A stretch of 46,613 nt of DNA. It comes from a virus. The DNA lies in IMG/VR virus record IMGVR_UViG_3300042386_001046, positions 1 through 46,613 of that record. The stretch is one strand, 5' to 3'. Both the position numbers and the translations under genes were made by a program. Positions 1-9,200 of the stretch are shown here, piece after piece (the stretch's first letter is position 1; the number at the start of each line of letters is the position of its first letter). The notes below the pieces were generated by a model. That model worked only from the letters and a program-made list of their open reading frames with translations, searched no databases and was not told the DNA's origin.

Positions 1-1636
1 ATGTCATCACTTGAGAACCTTTTGTCATAATTTTATAACCATCGTGAAATACTTTACTTATTTGGTTCATAGCGTTACCCGCATGTTTAAGTCTTCTTTC
101 ACCCTCAACTTTATCCGCAGAATCAATTAATTGTTGTGTCTTAACTAAAAGACTATTGTCTCTAACAAAATCAGAATTTGTTGATACTAATAAATTCTGA
201 GACGCGTGTCCCTGGATAACATTTTCAATAATTCTATACTCAGGGTCTTCAGTTCTAGTTCCTCCTGATAATCCCGCTCTTTTACCGGCATCTTTTAGTG
301 ATTTTGTTGATGACCATAAAAATCCTCCGTCAACATTTGCAGTTGAGTCATAGGTTGATTTACCTTTTAATCCAAAATTAATACTTGATATTCTTTTACC
401 TTCAAAAGTTTCAGAGACAATATCTTGACCGTAAACAATAGCAGATAATTCGTTACCTTGAGCATCTTCAGGTAATTCCCCTGATGGTGATGTTAAGGTA
501 CTTACATTAACATCTTTAGAACCAACGTAATAGTATCCAACACTTGACTCATTATCAAAAGGATTTATAGCATCTAATATTCTACTTAAAATAGGTCTTT
601 TATAATAAGGTTTGTATGTGTTATAATCTAAATTTTTAAATAAAAAAGATTTTTGAGCACCACCTGTACTTTCTAAAAATAACTCAGAAGGAGTGTCTTG
701 ATTTGTTCTAAATAATTTTGCAGCAATTTTTCCAAGTCCAGTTTGATTAAACGCATTTACTAATTGTCCAAAAAAAGCTTGTTGACTATCAGGGTTAGTT
801 AAATAATTCCCAGGTATTATTGATGCCGGAAAATATGTACCTGAGATTCTTTCTAAGGTCGAAATTATTCTTAATGGTCCAACTGTTATTCGATAATCTC
901 TGTCAATCAATGGTTCAACACCCGTCAATAACGCAAAAGGATTATTTAACGCGTCTTGATTAATTGGATTTAAAGAATCAGAAATTTCTCTACTTATTCT
1001 TTCTGTAAAATAATCTTTTAATTTTTGAGCACCTATCTTAACCAATACGGTATCATTAGACATTGGTCCAATACTACCTGTAGGATTATCTTCAGTTAAA
1101 ATTGAATATAAAGAATATGAAGAAACTCCTCCAACAATATTGGTATAGTAAGGTTGACCTAAAGATGGTAAAATAACCGTAGTTACAAAATATAATAACC
1201 CATCTCCCGTACTTTTAAATTTATTAACCCCAACTGATAATCTATAAAAATCAGAAGTTATTGATGGTAATTTTTCGTCACTTAAATCATATTCATTAAA
1301 ATTACCAATTACACTAACAGGGTTACCTTGGTCATCTGTAGTTTGAGTAACATTGTATGTTTGTAAAGTACTAATTAATTCGGCACCATCTTGGGTGTTT
1401 ACAGGTCCATATTCATTTAACGCACCTAACAATCTTGACTGATACATTGGGGAGTCAATATTTGTTGTTATTGACGGTGAATCAACCACACTTGAGTTTG
1501 ACTGAATGTATTCAGGGGTTTGATTTTGTACGTTTGGATTAAAATTACCTTGAACCGCATAGGGTTGTAAGTTTCTTGACAGTAATGAATCCCTTAAAGT
1601 TTGAGTACTTAAATATGATAATGGTACTTCTGGCAT
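1..1636 (-). CDS. Large virion structural protein, C-terminus cut by window edge
   Basis: An open frame of 545 codons starts with ATG at 1636 (MPEVPLSYLSTQ) and runs without a stop to the left edge, so only the N-terminal part is present. It follows the tape measure gene in the same direction with a 39-base gap, the place where tail and baseplate genes usually lie. The sequence is rich in Ser, Asn, Thr and Gly with no membrane segment, as expected for a baseplate or tail structural protein. I do not recognise a named family. The start is supported by the MPEV opening right after the A/T-rich leader and by a TATTTAT element 16 bases upstream. The structural role is inferred from context and composition only. 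Confidence 0.7.
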   Translation of the reverse strand, partial: MPEVPLSYLSTQTLRDSLLSRNLQPYAVQGNFNPNVQNQTPEYIQSNSSVVDSPSITTNIDSPMYQSRLLGALNEYGPVNTQDGAELISTLQTYNVTQTTDDQGNPVSVIGNFNEYDLSDEKLPSITSDFYRLSVGVNKFKSTGDGLLYFVTTVILPSLGQPYYTNIVGGVSSYSLYSILTEDNPTGSIGPMSNDTVLVKIGAQKLKDYFTERISREISDSLNPINQDALNNPFALLTGVEPLIDRDYRITVGPLRIISTLERISGTYFPASIIPGNYLTNPDSQQAFFGQLVNAFNQTGLGKIAAKLFRTNQDTPSELFLESTGGAQKSFLFKNLDYNTYKPYYKRPILSRILDAINPFDNESSVGYYYVGSKDVNVSTLTSPSGELPEDAQGNELSAIVYGQDIVSETFEGKRISSINFGLKGKSTYDSTANVDGGFLWSSTKSLKDAGKRAGLSGGTRTEDPEYRIIENVIQGHASQNLLVSTNSDFVRDNSLLVKTQQLIDSADKVEGERRLKHAGNAMNQISKVFHDGYKIMTKGSQVMT

Positions 1637-1652
1637 TTATATCTATTTTTTT

Positions 1653-1660
1653 AATAAATA
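1653..1660 (-). promoter_or_regulatory. TATTTATT element before the left-edge structural gene
   Basis: On the minus strand TATTTATT lies in the 39-base gap after the tape measure gene, 16 bases before the ATG at 1636. It is one member of the recurrent TATTTAT set discussed in the findings. Confidence 0.35.
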
Positions 1661-1675
1661 GATTGAAAAGAAATT

Positions 1676-3694
1676 TTATCCCGCATTAATATAAGTTCTA
1701 TTAACATCAGTAGGTGCGTTTGTGAAATAATTGTTAGCCATTTGTTTATTAAATTGAACAACTAAATTTTCCATAAAACCTCTATTATTTTTAAATATTT
1801 CATTTAACGCTCTTGTATCTACACCAGCAGGTGCGTTTATGTCAATAGAAAATTTTAATTCACCCTCATGTTTTATAGGGTCCATTTTATGGTTAACTTC
1901 TTTAGTATTATTTTGGTTCATCGCCATATTTTGGAATTGTTCAAAATAATTGTTATTGTTGTTTGTAGGCGCGTTAGCACTTATAATAGTTTCTTTAACT
2001 TTTTGAAGAATGTCCATACCCCCCATCGCAGCGACCATACCTTGTCTTTGAGCAAAAAACGCATTATCATCAGGATGTGTTTGCACTATTTGTTTATTAT
2101 TTCCCTGACCATATACAAACCCGTCATTAACTTCACCAACTTTATATTCATTAACATTCGCCTTATCTAAAACCTCCCCATAATTTGCAAAAGTACCTAA
2201 TCTTTTAACTTGTTTTAAATTGTTTTGGAATTCAAGTGCGGCATCAAGTGTTGCGTCAGTAATACCATCAAGACCTGTGTTTAGTAACGATTTAAATCCT
2301 GCAAGAGTACCATCAAATCCGCTCGCTGAAGTAGTTATACTTTCATATATTTTTTTTAAATCGTCACCTGATTTATCAATAATGTCAGCAATTTTACCTG
2401 AATCCATTGCTTTAGCCAAAGGTTTATAAACTAAAGCGTCTGCGGCAATTGTTAAATCAACCACACCTTCACCTAATTTAGAACCTGCAATACCCATACT
2501 TGGTCCGTTTTTAATGGCGTCTAAACTATTTGCCATTCTTGACAAGAAATCTACTTGGTCTTGAGCCAATTCTTCCATAGTTTTTGGATTTGCAACTTGG
2601 TCGGCTAATTTTAGTATGTCTTTTTCATCCAGTGAAGATACAAGTTTTTCCGTAGTCGTACCATCGTCTTTTTTTATTTGTACATAATATCCCTTACCTT
2701 GTGGACCGTCCTTCATTGCCGCTAAATTAGCAATCATAGTTTTTTGGTCTTCAGTAATATTTAAATTAGGCATTTTAATTTCCGCCATTTTCCTGTTCAA
2801 AGTTTCACTCTGAACTATCATTCGACTAAATTCTGTAGAAGTCATTCCAGCTGCGGCAGCTAACTCTTTAATAACCCCTCTTTTTTCTTTGAATATTTCT
2901 ACTTTACCTGTTTGTTCGTTATAGTAAGTCATTCCCTTACCTAACTCAATCATTTGGTTTTGTAACTCTTCCATATCATTCGTCGCTAAATCCATAGCTC
3001 TAAATGGGTCAATAAGTTCACTTTGTATACCTAAAGATTGTAATCTTGCAGAAAACTCAACAGCTTGTTCAGGACTTATCAATTTATCCGCTAAATTAAA
3101 TGTTGAACTCATGTCAAGTTTAAACATTGCGGATTTGGCGGCCATCCTACTCAAACCTTCAACACCTCTTTCAAATCCGTACATGTTCATCTTTTCAAGA
3201 TTAGCAACCATTCGTGTTGATACTTCGGTAGCATTTAATCCTAATGACCTTGACTGATTTACAACACCTTCCATTGTATTTTTAATGTCATAAACTGACT
3301 TACCAGCATTATCAAATGCTGTAATCAATTCGTGAGCGGATTGTTCAGTTACTTTAGTTGTCGCAAATAAATCGTCGTGATATTCTCTTTGTAATATTAA
3401 TTGTCTACCAGTACTGTCATTTAGATTTTGTTGTTGTTGTACAATGTTTTCTAAATCACCACCTAAAAGTTTGACGTTGGTGTACGCACCGGCAATATTT
3501 GACTTTATTAAATGGGATAATTCTCGACCAGCGCCCATCCCTCCGATAATCTGAGTCATACCTACGTCAACTCTATCTAAGTTGTCTAATATAACATCAG
3601 TACTTATACTTTCTTTAAGAGAGCTACCTAATGAGCCAACAAATGCATCTAATACATCTTTAAGACCCGAACCTAAATCTTCTAAAAATCCCAT
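1676..3694 (-). CDS. Tail tape measure-like protein
   Basis: The 672-residue product has a long helical, Gln/Met/Leu-rich N-terminal two thirds. It includes stretches typical of phage tape measure proteins, such as EFSARLQSLGIQSE and ELAAAAGMTSTEFSRMIVQ around residues 210 to 290, and a polyasparagine stretch near residue 580. With the usual 0.15 nm per residue rule this length would set a tail of about 100 nm, similar to T4. It lies 26 bases downstream of the chaperone/frameshift gene pair, the classic position for a tape measure gene. The C-terminal part may be a separate virion domain. No membrane-spanning or lytic domain was recognised. Confidence 0.65.
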   Translation of the reverse strand: MGFLEDLGSGLKDVLDAFVGSLGSSLKESISTDVILDNLDRVDVGMTQIIGGMGAGRELSHLIKSNIAGAYTNVKLLGGDLENIVQQQQNLNDSTGRQLILQREYHDDLFATTKVTEQSAHELITAFDNAGKSVYDIKNTMEGVVNQSRSLGLNATEVSTRMVANLEKMNMYGFERGVEGLSRMAAKSAMFKLDMSSTFNLADKLISPEQAVEFSARLQSLGIQSELIDPFRAMDLATNDMEELQNQMIELGKGMTYYNEQTGKVEIFKEKRGVIKELAAAAGMTSTEFSRMIVQSETLNRKMAEIKMPNLNITEDQKTMIANLAAMKDGPQGKGYYVQIKKDDGTTTEKLVSSLDEKDILKLADQVANPKTMEELAQDQVDFLSRMANSLDAIKNGPSMGIAGSKLGEGVVDLTIAADALVYKPLAKAMDSGKIADIIDKSGDDLKKIYESITTSASGFDGTLAGFKSLLNTGLDGITDATLDAALEFQNNLKQVKRLGTFANYGEVLDKANVNEYKVGEVNDGFVYGQGNNKQIVQTHPDDNAFFAQRQGMVAAMGGMDILQKVKETIISANAPTNNNNNYFEQFQNMAMNQNNTKEVNHKMDPIKHEGELKFSIDINAPAGVDTRALNEIFKNNRGFMENLVVQFNKQMANNYFTNAPTDVNRTYINAG

Positions 3695-3698
3695 ACAT

Positions 3699-3705
3699 AT
3701 AAATA
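3699..3705 (-). promoter_or_regulatory. TATTTAT element directly before the tape measure gene
   Basis: Minus-strand TATTTAT ends 4 bases before the ATG at 3694. A promoter here would give an almost leaderless message. Confidence 0.35.
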
Positions 3706-3720
3706 ACTAAAAAAAAATTT

Positions 3721-3876
3721 TTATTCCTTAGGAGTATTCATTTCAACTAATTTATTAATTAAATACCTTCTTTGGAATACCGGTATAAGTAAGAAATCTT
3801 CGTAGGACATATTGAGTTTCATTGATAATAAAAGAAACTCATTCATTTGTACTTCGTAGTAATCAGAAGAAAGGCC
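3721..3876 (-). CDS. Tail assembly chaperone extension read by +1 frameshift
   Basis: This 51-codon frame, +1 relative to the preceding 250-residue gene, runs from GGC at 3876 to TAA at 3721. It opens GLSSDYYEVQ and continues into an internal ATG at 3846 (MNEFLLLSMKLNMSYEDF), ending NKLVEMNTPKE. The MSYEDFLLIPVFQRRYLINK stretch reads like the second part of phage tail chaperones: a short helical domain with a Tyr-Glu pair and an R-R-Y/W-x-I core. It overlaps the end of the upstream gene and stops 26 bases before the tape measure start, as in gpG-gpGT systems. Shifting at TTT TTT CGG would give a 297-residue fusion. Independent initiation at 3846 (41 residues) is the alternative. Confidence 0.6.
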   Translation of the reverse strand, partial: GLSSDYYEVQMNEFLLLSMKLNMSYEDFLLIPVFQRRYLINKLVEMNTPKE

Positions 3877-4615
3877 GAAAAAACTCCACCCCAAAGGCTA
3901 TCCTCAAGGATACCTTTTTTCCGGACGGGGCGATAACTTCTTTTGTTAAATCGTATCTTGGCTCGTTTTCACTCAAAAAATTACGAATATATTTTGAGTC
4001 AGTAATTGGCATTTTTTCAATTGACTTGGATATTTCACCTTTATCTCTCGTACCATTTAATTCAACAATCTGTTCTAATAGTCTTTTTGTAATTCTTGGT
4101 GGAGTAAGTCCTTGTGGGTAACCTTCTAGTTGTCTTTCAATTTCTAAGTCTTCACCAAACGTTAAAAGTTTTAATTTAACGGATACATTACTTTTAGGTA
4201 ATGTTGTAACAAACAAACCCTCACCATCAGGTTCTTCTTTAGTTTTTTTAATATCTAACTCAGATAGGTCTATATTTGCAATAAATGACTCTCCAGTTGC
4301 AGGGTCAATTGCAGGTATACTATAATTAGGACCAAATGAAGTATTTCTAAGAAATACCAAAACCGCTTCAATATCCCCATCTAACATCTGTTCTGGTTTC
4401 ATATCAGGTTCATAAAGTTTGTTTCTAACAATTGCATTTATGATAGATTGTGAATCAGCTTTTTTAATATTAACTAAATGATTTTCATCTGAAGCAGTTA
4501 AAAATCCAACTTTAACACTTTTCTTTTTATTTTTATAAAATTTACCCCCACTTGGTAGTGTCACTATATCGTGTGGTAAATTAAAATTCATTTGTCCGGC
4601 TTCTCTTGAGTCCAT
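3863..4615 (-). CDS. T4 gp26/gp51-family baseplate protein, likely tail assembly chaperone
   Basis: The 250-residue product fits the T4 baseplate-associated family. It has the N-terminal LPSGGKFY signature near residue 21, an acidic central region and a C-terminal beta segment ending GVEFFRPFF, where these proteins commonly finish. It lies just upstream of the tape measure gene and ends over a second short frame. That arrangement matches the dual-product tail assembly chaperones, which hold the tape measure during tail building. In T4 itself gp26 and gp51 are described as hub and hub-assembly proteins. The family assignment is fairly firm, while the chaperone role is inferred from position and the overlapping frame. 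An upstream terminator separates it from the tail tube gene. Confidence 0.6.
   Translation of the reverse strand: MDSREAGQMNFNLPHDIVTLPSGGKFYKNKKKSVKVGFLTASDENHLVNIKKADSQSIINAIVRNKLYEPDMKPEQMLDGDIEAVLVFLRNTSFGPNYSIPAIDPATGESFIANIDLSELDIKKTKEEPDGEGLFVTTLPKSNVSVKLKLLTFGEDLEIERQLEGYPQGLTPPRITKRLLEQIVELNGTRDKGEISKSIEKMPITDSKYIRNFLSENEPRYDLTKEVIAPSGKKVSLRIAFGVEFFRPFF
3875..3883 (-). other. Candidate +1 slippery site TTT TTT CGG
   Basis: On the minus strand frame 0 reads GAG TTT TTT CGG at residues 244 to 247 of the chaperone gene. A Phe tRNA on the second TTT can re-pair perfectly with TTC after a +1 shift, and the waiting codon CGG looks rare in this AT-rich genome. The shift opens the 51-codon extension. 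The -1 frame closes after 11 codons. Confidence 0.55.
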
Positions 4616-4670
4616 ATTTGTTTGTGTTTTATTAATTAAAATAATCTAACATTATTTCATAGTAAACAAA

Positions 4671-4692
4671 AAACCCCACATATGTGAGGTTT
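4671..4692 (-). terminator. Rho-independent terminator after tail tube gene
   Basis: Minus-strand RNA forms a 10-pair stem with a two-base loop: AAACCUCACA pairs with UGUGGGGUUU, including one U-G wobble. A run of U follows. The plus strand would contain a C-A mismatch at the same place, so the minus direction is favoured. It lies 20 bases after the tail tube stop codon. Confidence 0.75.
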
Positions 4693-4712
4693 TTAAAAAA
4701 TATTTTTTTATA

Positions 4713-5201
4713 TTAGTAAACTAAGATACATCTATCAGGTCTTAAAGTTGCCGTGATAGTTGCCAATCCATCTTGTGAGTAAGATAATTGGTTAAAGTTA
4801 ACGTCAGTTAAGAACGTATCTTGTAACAACCATTTTTCAACAACAACACCTGTCGGGTCTAACATTTCTAAATCAATGTTTTTCTTATAACCCGCAGCGT
4901 AACCCATACGTCCTGTTACAGATTCAGCATGTAAACGAACCCACTCCATAAGAGCCTGAGCAGCTGAAGGTCCAATTGGGTCACGGAACGTAACGTTAAT
5001 TGTCTGCCAGTTAAATCTACCAGCTACGAATGTAGAAGTGTTTAAGAATTGAATCTCCGTAGCACCGATTGTGATGTGTGGTCTACTTGTAGATTCTACA
5101 AACCATTCATTGATTCCTAAAGAAGAATCAAATCTTAATATAAATCTATTCTGCCTTTTCGGTTCGTAAGGAATCGGCATTTTCATCAGCAAATCAGCCA
5201 T
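4713..5201 (-). CDS. gp19: Tail tube protein (T4 gp19-like)
   Basis: The 162-residue product matches the length and pattern of T4 gp19, which stacks as hexameric rings to form the inner tail tube. Diagnostic stretches are the opening PIPYEPKRQNRFILRF, the NEWFVESTSRP segment near residue 31, INVTFRDPIGPSA in the middle and LATITATLRPDRCILVY at the end. It lies just downstream of the sheath and HAD genes, and its own terminator suggests it is strongly expressed as a separate message. A TATTTAT element stands 35 bases upstream. There is no truncation. Confidence 0.92.
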   Translation of the reverse strand: MADLLMKMPIPYEPKRQNRFILRFDSSLGINEWFVESTSRPHITIGATEIQFLNTSTFVAGRFNWQTINVTFRDPIGPSAAQALMEWVRLHAESVTGRMGYAAGYKKNIDLEMLDPTGVVVEKWLLQDTFLTDVNFNQLSYSQDGLATITATLRPDRCILVY

Positions 5202-5236
5202 AGTTTCTTTTTGTTTTTTTTCTGTTTTATTCTCTT

Positions 5237-5243
5237 ATAAATA
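5237..5243 (-). promoter_or_regulatory. TATTTAT element upstream of tail tube gene
   Basis: Minus-strand TATATTTATAAG lies 35 bases before the tail tube ATG and is followed by an A-rich leader. It is the most distant of the set from its start codon. Confidence 0.35.
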
Positions 5244-5295
5244 TATCACAAAAGAAAAATCTATTTACTTTTATTTTTTTTTAGAAATATTTGTA

Positions 5296-6138
5296 CTAGT
5301 CTTCAGTATTGCTTCCTTGAAACTTCTTTTTTTCACCAGTCTTAGTAGTATACATTTTTAAAGATTTTTCTTCGTCATCAGATAATTTATTAATCATAGC
5401 CTGTAAATTTCTTTCATCATCATCTGAAAAACCTATTTGTGGTACAAACGAATTAGATACATCGTCAATCATTTCTACGTCTTTTTGTAAAAGTTTCGCC
5501 TGTTGTCTGACATATGATATAAATTTTCTCATAGCTTTAACTTTACCGTCTTCAGGATTTGTCGCACTTCCTTCACCATGTGTAACAGGATAAAATTGAC
5601 ACATTTCTAAATATAAATTTATAAGTGTATTATCATCTAATTTTTCAGTTGGGAGTCCTTTAACTTTATCTCTATATTTTTTTAAATTTTTAACAATTTC
5701 TTGTTTAGAAATACCGTCGATTTCACCGTCAATTAATTGTTTTACCGCTCTTTTTAATGTATTTGGGTGATGACCTCTTGCAGTAATTATTGAAAAAATT
5801 GACCCACCATTTATTGCTTCTACAAAATCACTCCAAGCAGGACCTTTTTTCGCCATCAAACAACCAATCAAAAATTCTTCATCACCTTTTTCTCCAAAAT
5901 ATCTAAACGGGTCATCTGAAAATCCTACAATAGTATTGCCATTATATTCAAACTCTTCTTTTCCAATTAATGTACGGTATTTTGCAAAATCATGTGTACC
6001 CATACCAACCTCTTTACCATTTTTTTCTTTTAAGATAATTTTAGTTGGCATATACATTATATTATCATCCCAATCAAATGCATAATATTTTAAATCAGGA
6101 GTACCCTCTTCTGTGAAACCTTCAAAAATTCTTTTCAT
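5296..6138 (-). CDS. HAD-superfamily hydrolase-like protein
   Basis: The 280-residue product has the HAD nucleophile motif FDWDDNI at residues 21 to 27 (Asp22 and Asp24), a motif II-like IITARGHHPNTLKRA segment, and an acidic motif IV-like GFSDDDERN near the C-terminus. HAD enzymes are usually phosphatases acting on small phosphates or nucleic acid ends, and the substrate here is unknown. I chose ATG at 6138 (MKRIFEGFTEEG). The frame stays open to an ATG at 6174, but those 12 extra codons are encoded by the terminator hairpin and by a TATTTAT element, so they are unlikely to be translated. The gene sits between sheath and tube, so a virion assembly role is possible but unproven. Confidence 0.75.
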   Translation of the reverse strand: MKRIFEGFTEEGTPDLKYYAFDWDDNIMYMPTKIILKEKNGKEVGMGTHDFAKYRTLIGKEEFEYNGNTIVGFSDDPFRYFGEKGDEEFLIGCLMAKKGPAWSDFVEAINGGSIFSIITARGHHPNTLKRAVKQLIDGEIDGISKQEIVKNLKKYRDKVKGLPTEKLDDNTLINLYLEMCQFYPVTHGEGSATNPEDGKVKAMRKFISYVRQQAKLLQKDVEMIDDVSNSFVPQIGFSDDDERNLQAMINKLSDDEEKSLKMYTTKTGEKKKFQGSNTED

Positions 6139-6143
6139 ATTAT

Positions 6144-6150
6144 ATAAATA
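6144..6150 (-). promoter_or_regulatory. TATTTAT element before the HAD gene
   Basis: Minus-strand TATTTAT lies 5 bases before the ATG at 6138 and just downstream of the sheath terminator. The neighbour's transcript would end here, so a new start is needed. Confidence 0.4.
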
Positions 6151-6162
6151 TTGTTTAAAATA

Positions 6163-6187
6163 AAAAACCCCCAATAAGGGGGTTTTT
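6163..6187 (-). terminator. Rho-independent terminator after tail sheath gene
   Basis: A perfect 10-pair inverted repeat (AAAAACCCCC and GGGGGTTTTT) with a 5-base loop lies 17 bases after the sheath stop codon. On the minus strand it ends in a run of T. Because the stem is symmetric it could act on either strand, but only minus-strand genes flank it. Confidence 0.85.
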
Positions 6188-6204
6188 ATAATTATTGTTT
6201 AATA

Positions 6205-9200
6205 TTAGATGTTCTCAAAAGAAGCTCCAGTTGGAGTAATTAAGAACTCAATATCAATAAATTCAAGAGCTTTAGTTGGTTTGATGTAAATCTTACCTAT
6301 CATTTGGTTTCTATCTAAATCTTCAGGAGTGTTTTGAACTGTAACTCTGAAGTCATATAAACCTCTGTCTCTACGAATAGAATCTAAGATTGGATTAACC
6401 GCATCTAAGAATTGTTGTCTAACTACCGCGTCGTTTTGTTCAAACAATAATCTTACAGCCACTGCCGAAATCAACTTACGTGCTTGTAACAACAATCTTC
6501 TAACGTTAATTCTATCTAATGCTGACTCTCTAATTTGAAGTGTTTTATTACCCCAAATAACTGTTCCGACATCATTGAATGTTGCGATAGGATTAATTCT
6601 ACCCTTGTACAATGTGTCTCTATCTTCTTGAGTTAACTTTTTACGAGCCTTGATTGCGTTTACTAGTCCTCTTGTGTAACCAGCGGCTGCGAACCATGGG
6701 AACGCAATGTTATCAGTTAATGCCAAGTTTCTTGTTACTTCAGCAGTTGCAGGTAAGTAAATTTGGGTATTATTAACTGTATCACGAGTCAACACCCAAG
6801 GATAGTAAGTTGCGGTATAGTTTGAGTCAATACCCGCAGTTTCTAAAATATCTACAACCTCTTGTGGGTAATATAAATTATCAACTGAAGTTGATGGTTG
6901 TAATAAATTAAAATCAGGGATTGTCGTAATATAGATTGAATCCGCTCTGTCGTTTTCAATCATATCAATAGACGCCTCAACTAAATTACTATTATTATCA
7001 ATATCAATACCAGGAGTAACAAATACGTTAATATTAACCGCTTCAGGGTTTGAGAAAGTTTTTTGACCTAACAAATATGCATAATAGTCAGTATTTGCCC
7101 AATCAACACTATTGTCACCTACAGTAATTTGTTTAAACATACCTGTACCTGTTGCTAAAGGATATGATGTCGATACACAAGCACCTGCCAAGTATCCACT
7201 TCTACCTAACACAAATCTGTCAGAATTAGTTCTTCTTTCAGTGTAGATATCCCATCCGTCAAAACCACCTTGTAATGCTAAAGTGAATTTACGAGAATAT
7301 AATCTATAGTAAGGATTAGTTTCAGAAGTTGGTTCAGTATTAAATGACGCAACCCCACAATCAAACGCTTGGTTTCCTGAAGTTGTTAAACCATTATAAT
7401 TAGGACTTAATTGACCTATTGTAACAACTGTAGCCCCACTATCCATATGGAATCCTCTTGACAAATATGCCCAATCAGAACCAGTTACTGCGTCACAGAA
7501 ATCACTTACAGGATTTTGTTTACCTTTATAAATTAATAAAGATTCATCAATACCAAATTGACTTGAGAAACCTAAATAACTTCTTCTAACGTTGTCTCCT
7601 GAACTTTGAGTGTCGTTATTAACACCAGCAGAATTACCGAAAGGAGGGTCATATATTGTTTCACCAGGAATATAATATTTTGTCTTATATATTGGGAAAG
7701 CCGAATTTGATGAAGGATACTCTCTGTTAATATATCCTTCAAATCCACATGGTAACGCGTCTATTGGTGCATCAACATTAACTTCAAGCATAACATATTT
7801 AGAATTTAATTGGTATTCACCATCTGAGGTACCAATTTTCTTAGCAACATAGTTATTCAAGTTAGGGTCCATGCTACAATTTGAGAATTTCTCAACAACA
7901 ACAGGGTTACTATCAGTATCGTAAAAATCTCTAACAATTACATCAAAAGTACCATTTGTGAATGATATATTTGCAACTGTAATTTTAACTTGTGTATTAG
8001 AATTATTACCATCTGAAATAGTGAAAAATTTAAATAATTCATAAATTTTATTACCTCTCAATTCTGACACAACCCATGGAGACTCGGCACTTTGATATTG
8101 TTCAAGGTACCATCCTAAAGAATCTGTAGTCAAATCTCTAGCTTTAGCAGATGTGTCTAAACCACAATTCAGACCTCTAATATATCCTTTATTGTATGCG
8201 TAATTAATTAAAGTAGTGTACGCTTCTTCAACAAATAGAGGGAACGTTGTTCTAGGTTTACTAAAATTAGATACACCAAGAACTTTAGAAATGAAATTAG
8301 GACTAGTTTCTAATAAATTAACTTCATATGTGAAATTAGTATTATCTATAGTATTTCCTGATAATAAGAATGTTGATAAAGGATTCTTAGTTACTCCTGA
8401 ATAAGACCCCGAACACACCATAGTCAACGCAGTTGTTGCGGAAACTTGATAAACAGGTCCGTTATCACTTGAGTAATCAGCTAAACCTCTAGAACGTAAA
8501 GTTGCGACAACAATATCATTGTAATCAGAAAATGCTGTTCCTGAATATGAGAATACAGTACCTGATACACATCCTGAAAAAGAACCCGCGTTTCCATAAG
8601 CAGTACCCGATAATGATGTTACCGATGCATTAAATGAAATTCCTGAATATGAATCACCATACATTAAACCAAATGTGGAATAAAACCATGGGTCGTTTTT
8701 TGAATCACACGTAATTGCCGATAAACTGGTAACTCCGTATTCATTTGTAATTGCTGAGTAAACTGATGAATACGACGTATAAGCACTTGCCGGAATTGTT
8801 CCCCACATACTACCTGTGTATGCAGAAGTTGCTTGTGACCTCATAATATTCAATACCAATGATTTCATATCATCAGAAATTGATGATGTCCCACCATTAA
8901 ATGTAGTGTATGGTAATGAGAAAATATTCGGATTTAAAGCAGTTGGAACCGAACCAAATGTTATTGACGATGTTGATGCGGATGTACCTGTAAATGTAAG
9001 TAAATAGTTTGTTGACCCTGTGAATATTATTGTATCACAATCAACATTTGCAACAGTACTGATAGACCATGATGGTCCAGCGTCATAACCGGATAACCCT
9101 AATACACGAGTTACAAAAAGTTGATTAGATTGTTGTAGGTAAGATTTGGCGATATACGCCGCCTCATACTTAGGTATTTGAGTGTTTATGAATTTTTCAG

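Noticed and set aside
1868-2429. Open frames on the plus strand opposite the tape measure gene
   Set aside because: Antisense shadows of a well-supported gene. They are Phe/Ile/Val-rich with no family pattern.
3822-4121. 99-codon plus-strand frame
   Set aside because: Opposite the chaperone gene and the frameshift extension, with no signal of its own.
6139-6174. Longer start for the HAD gene
   Set aside because: The extra codons are read from the terminator hairpin and a promoter-like element.
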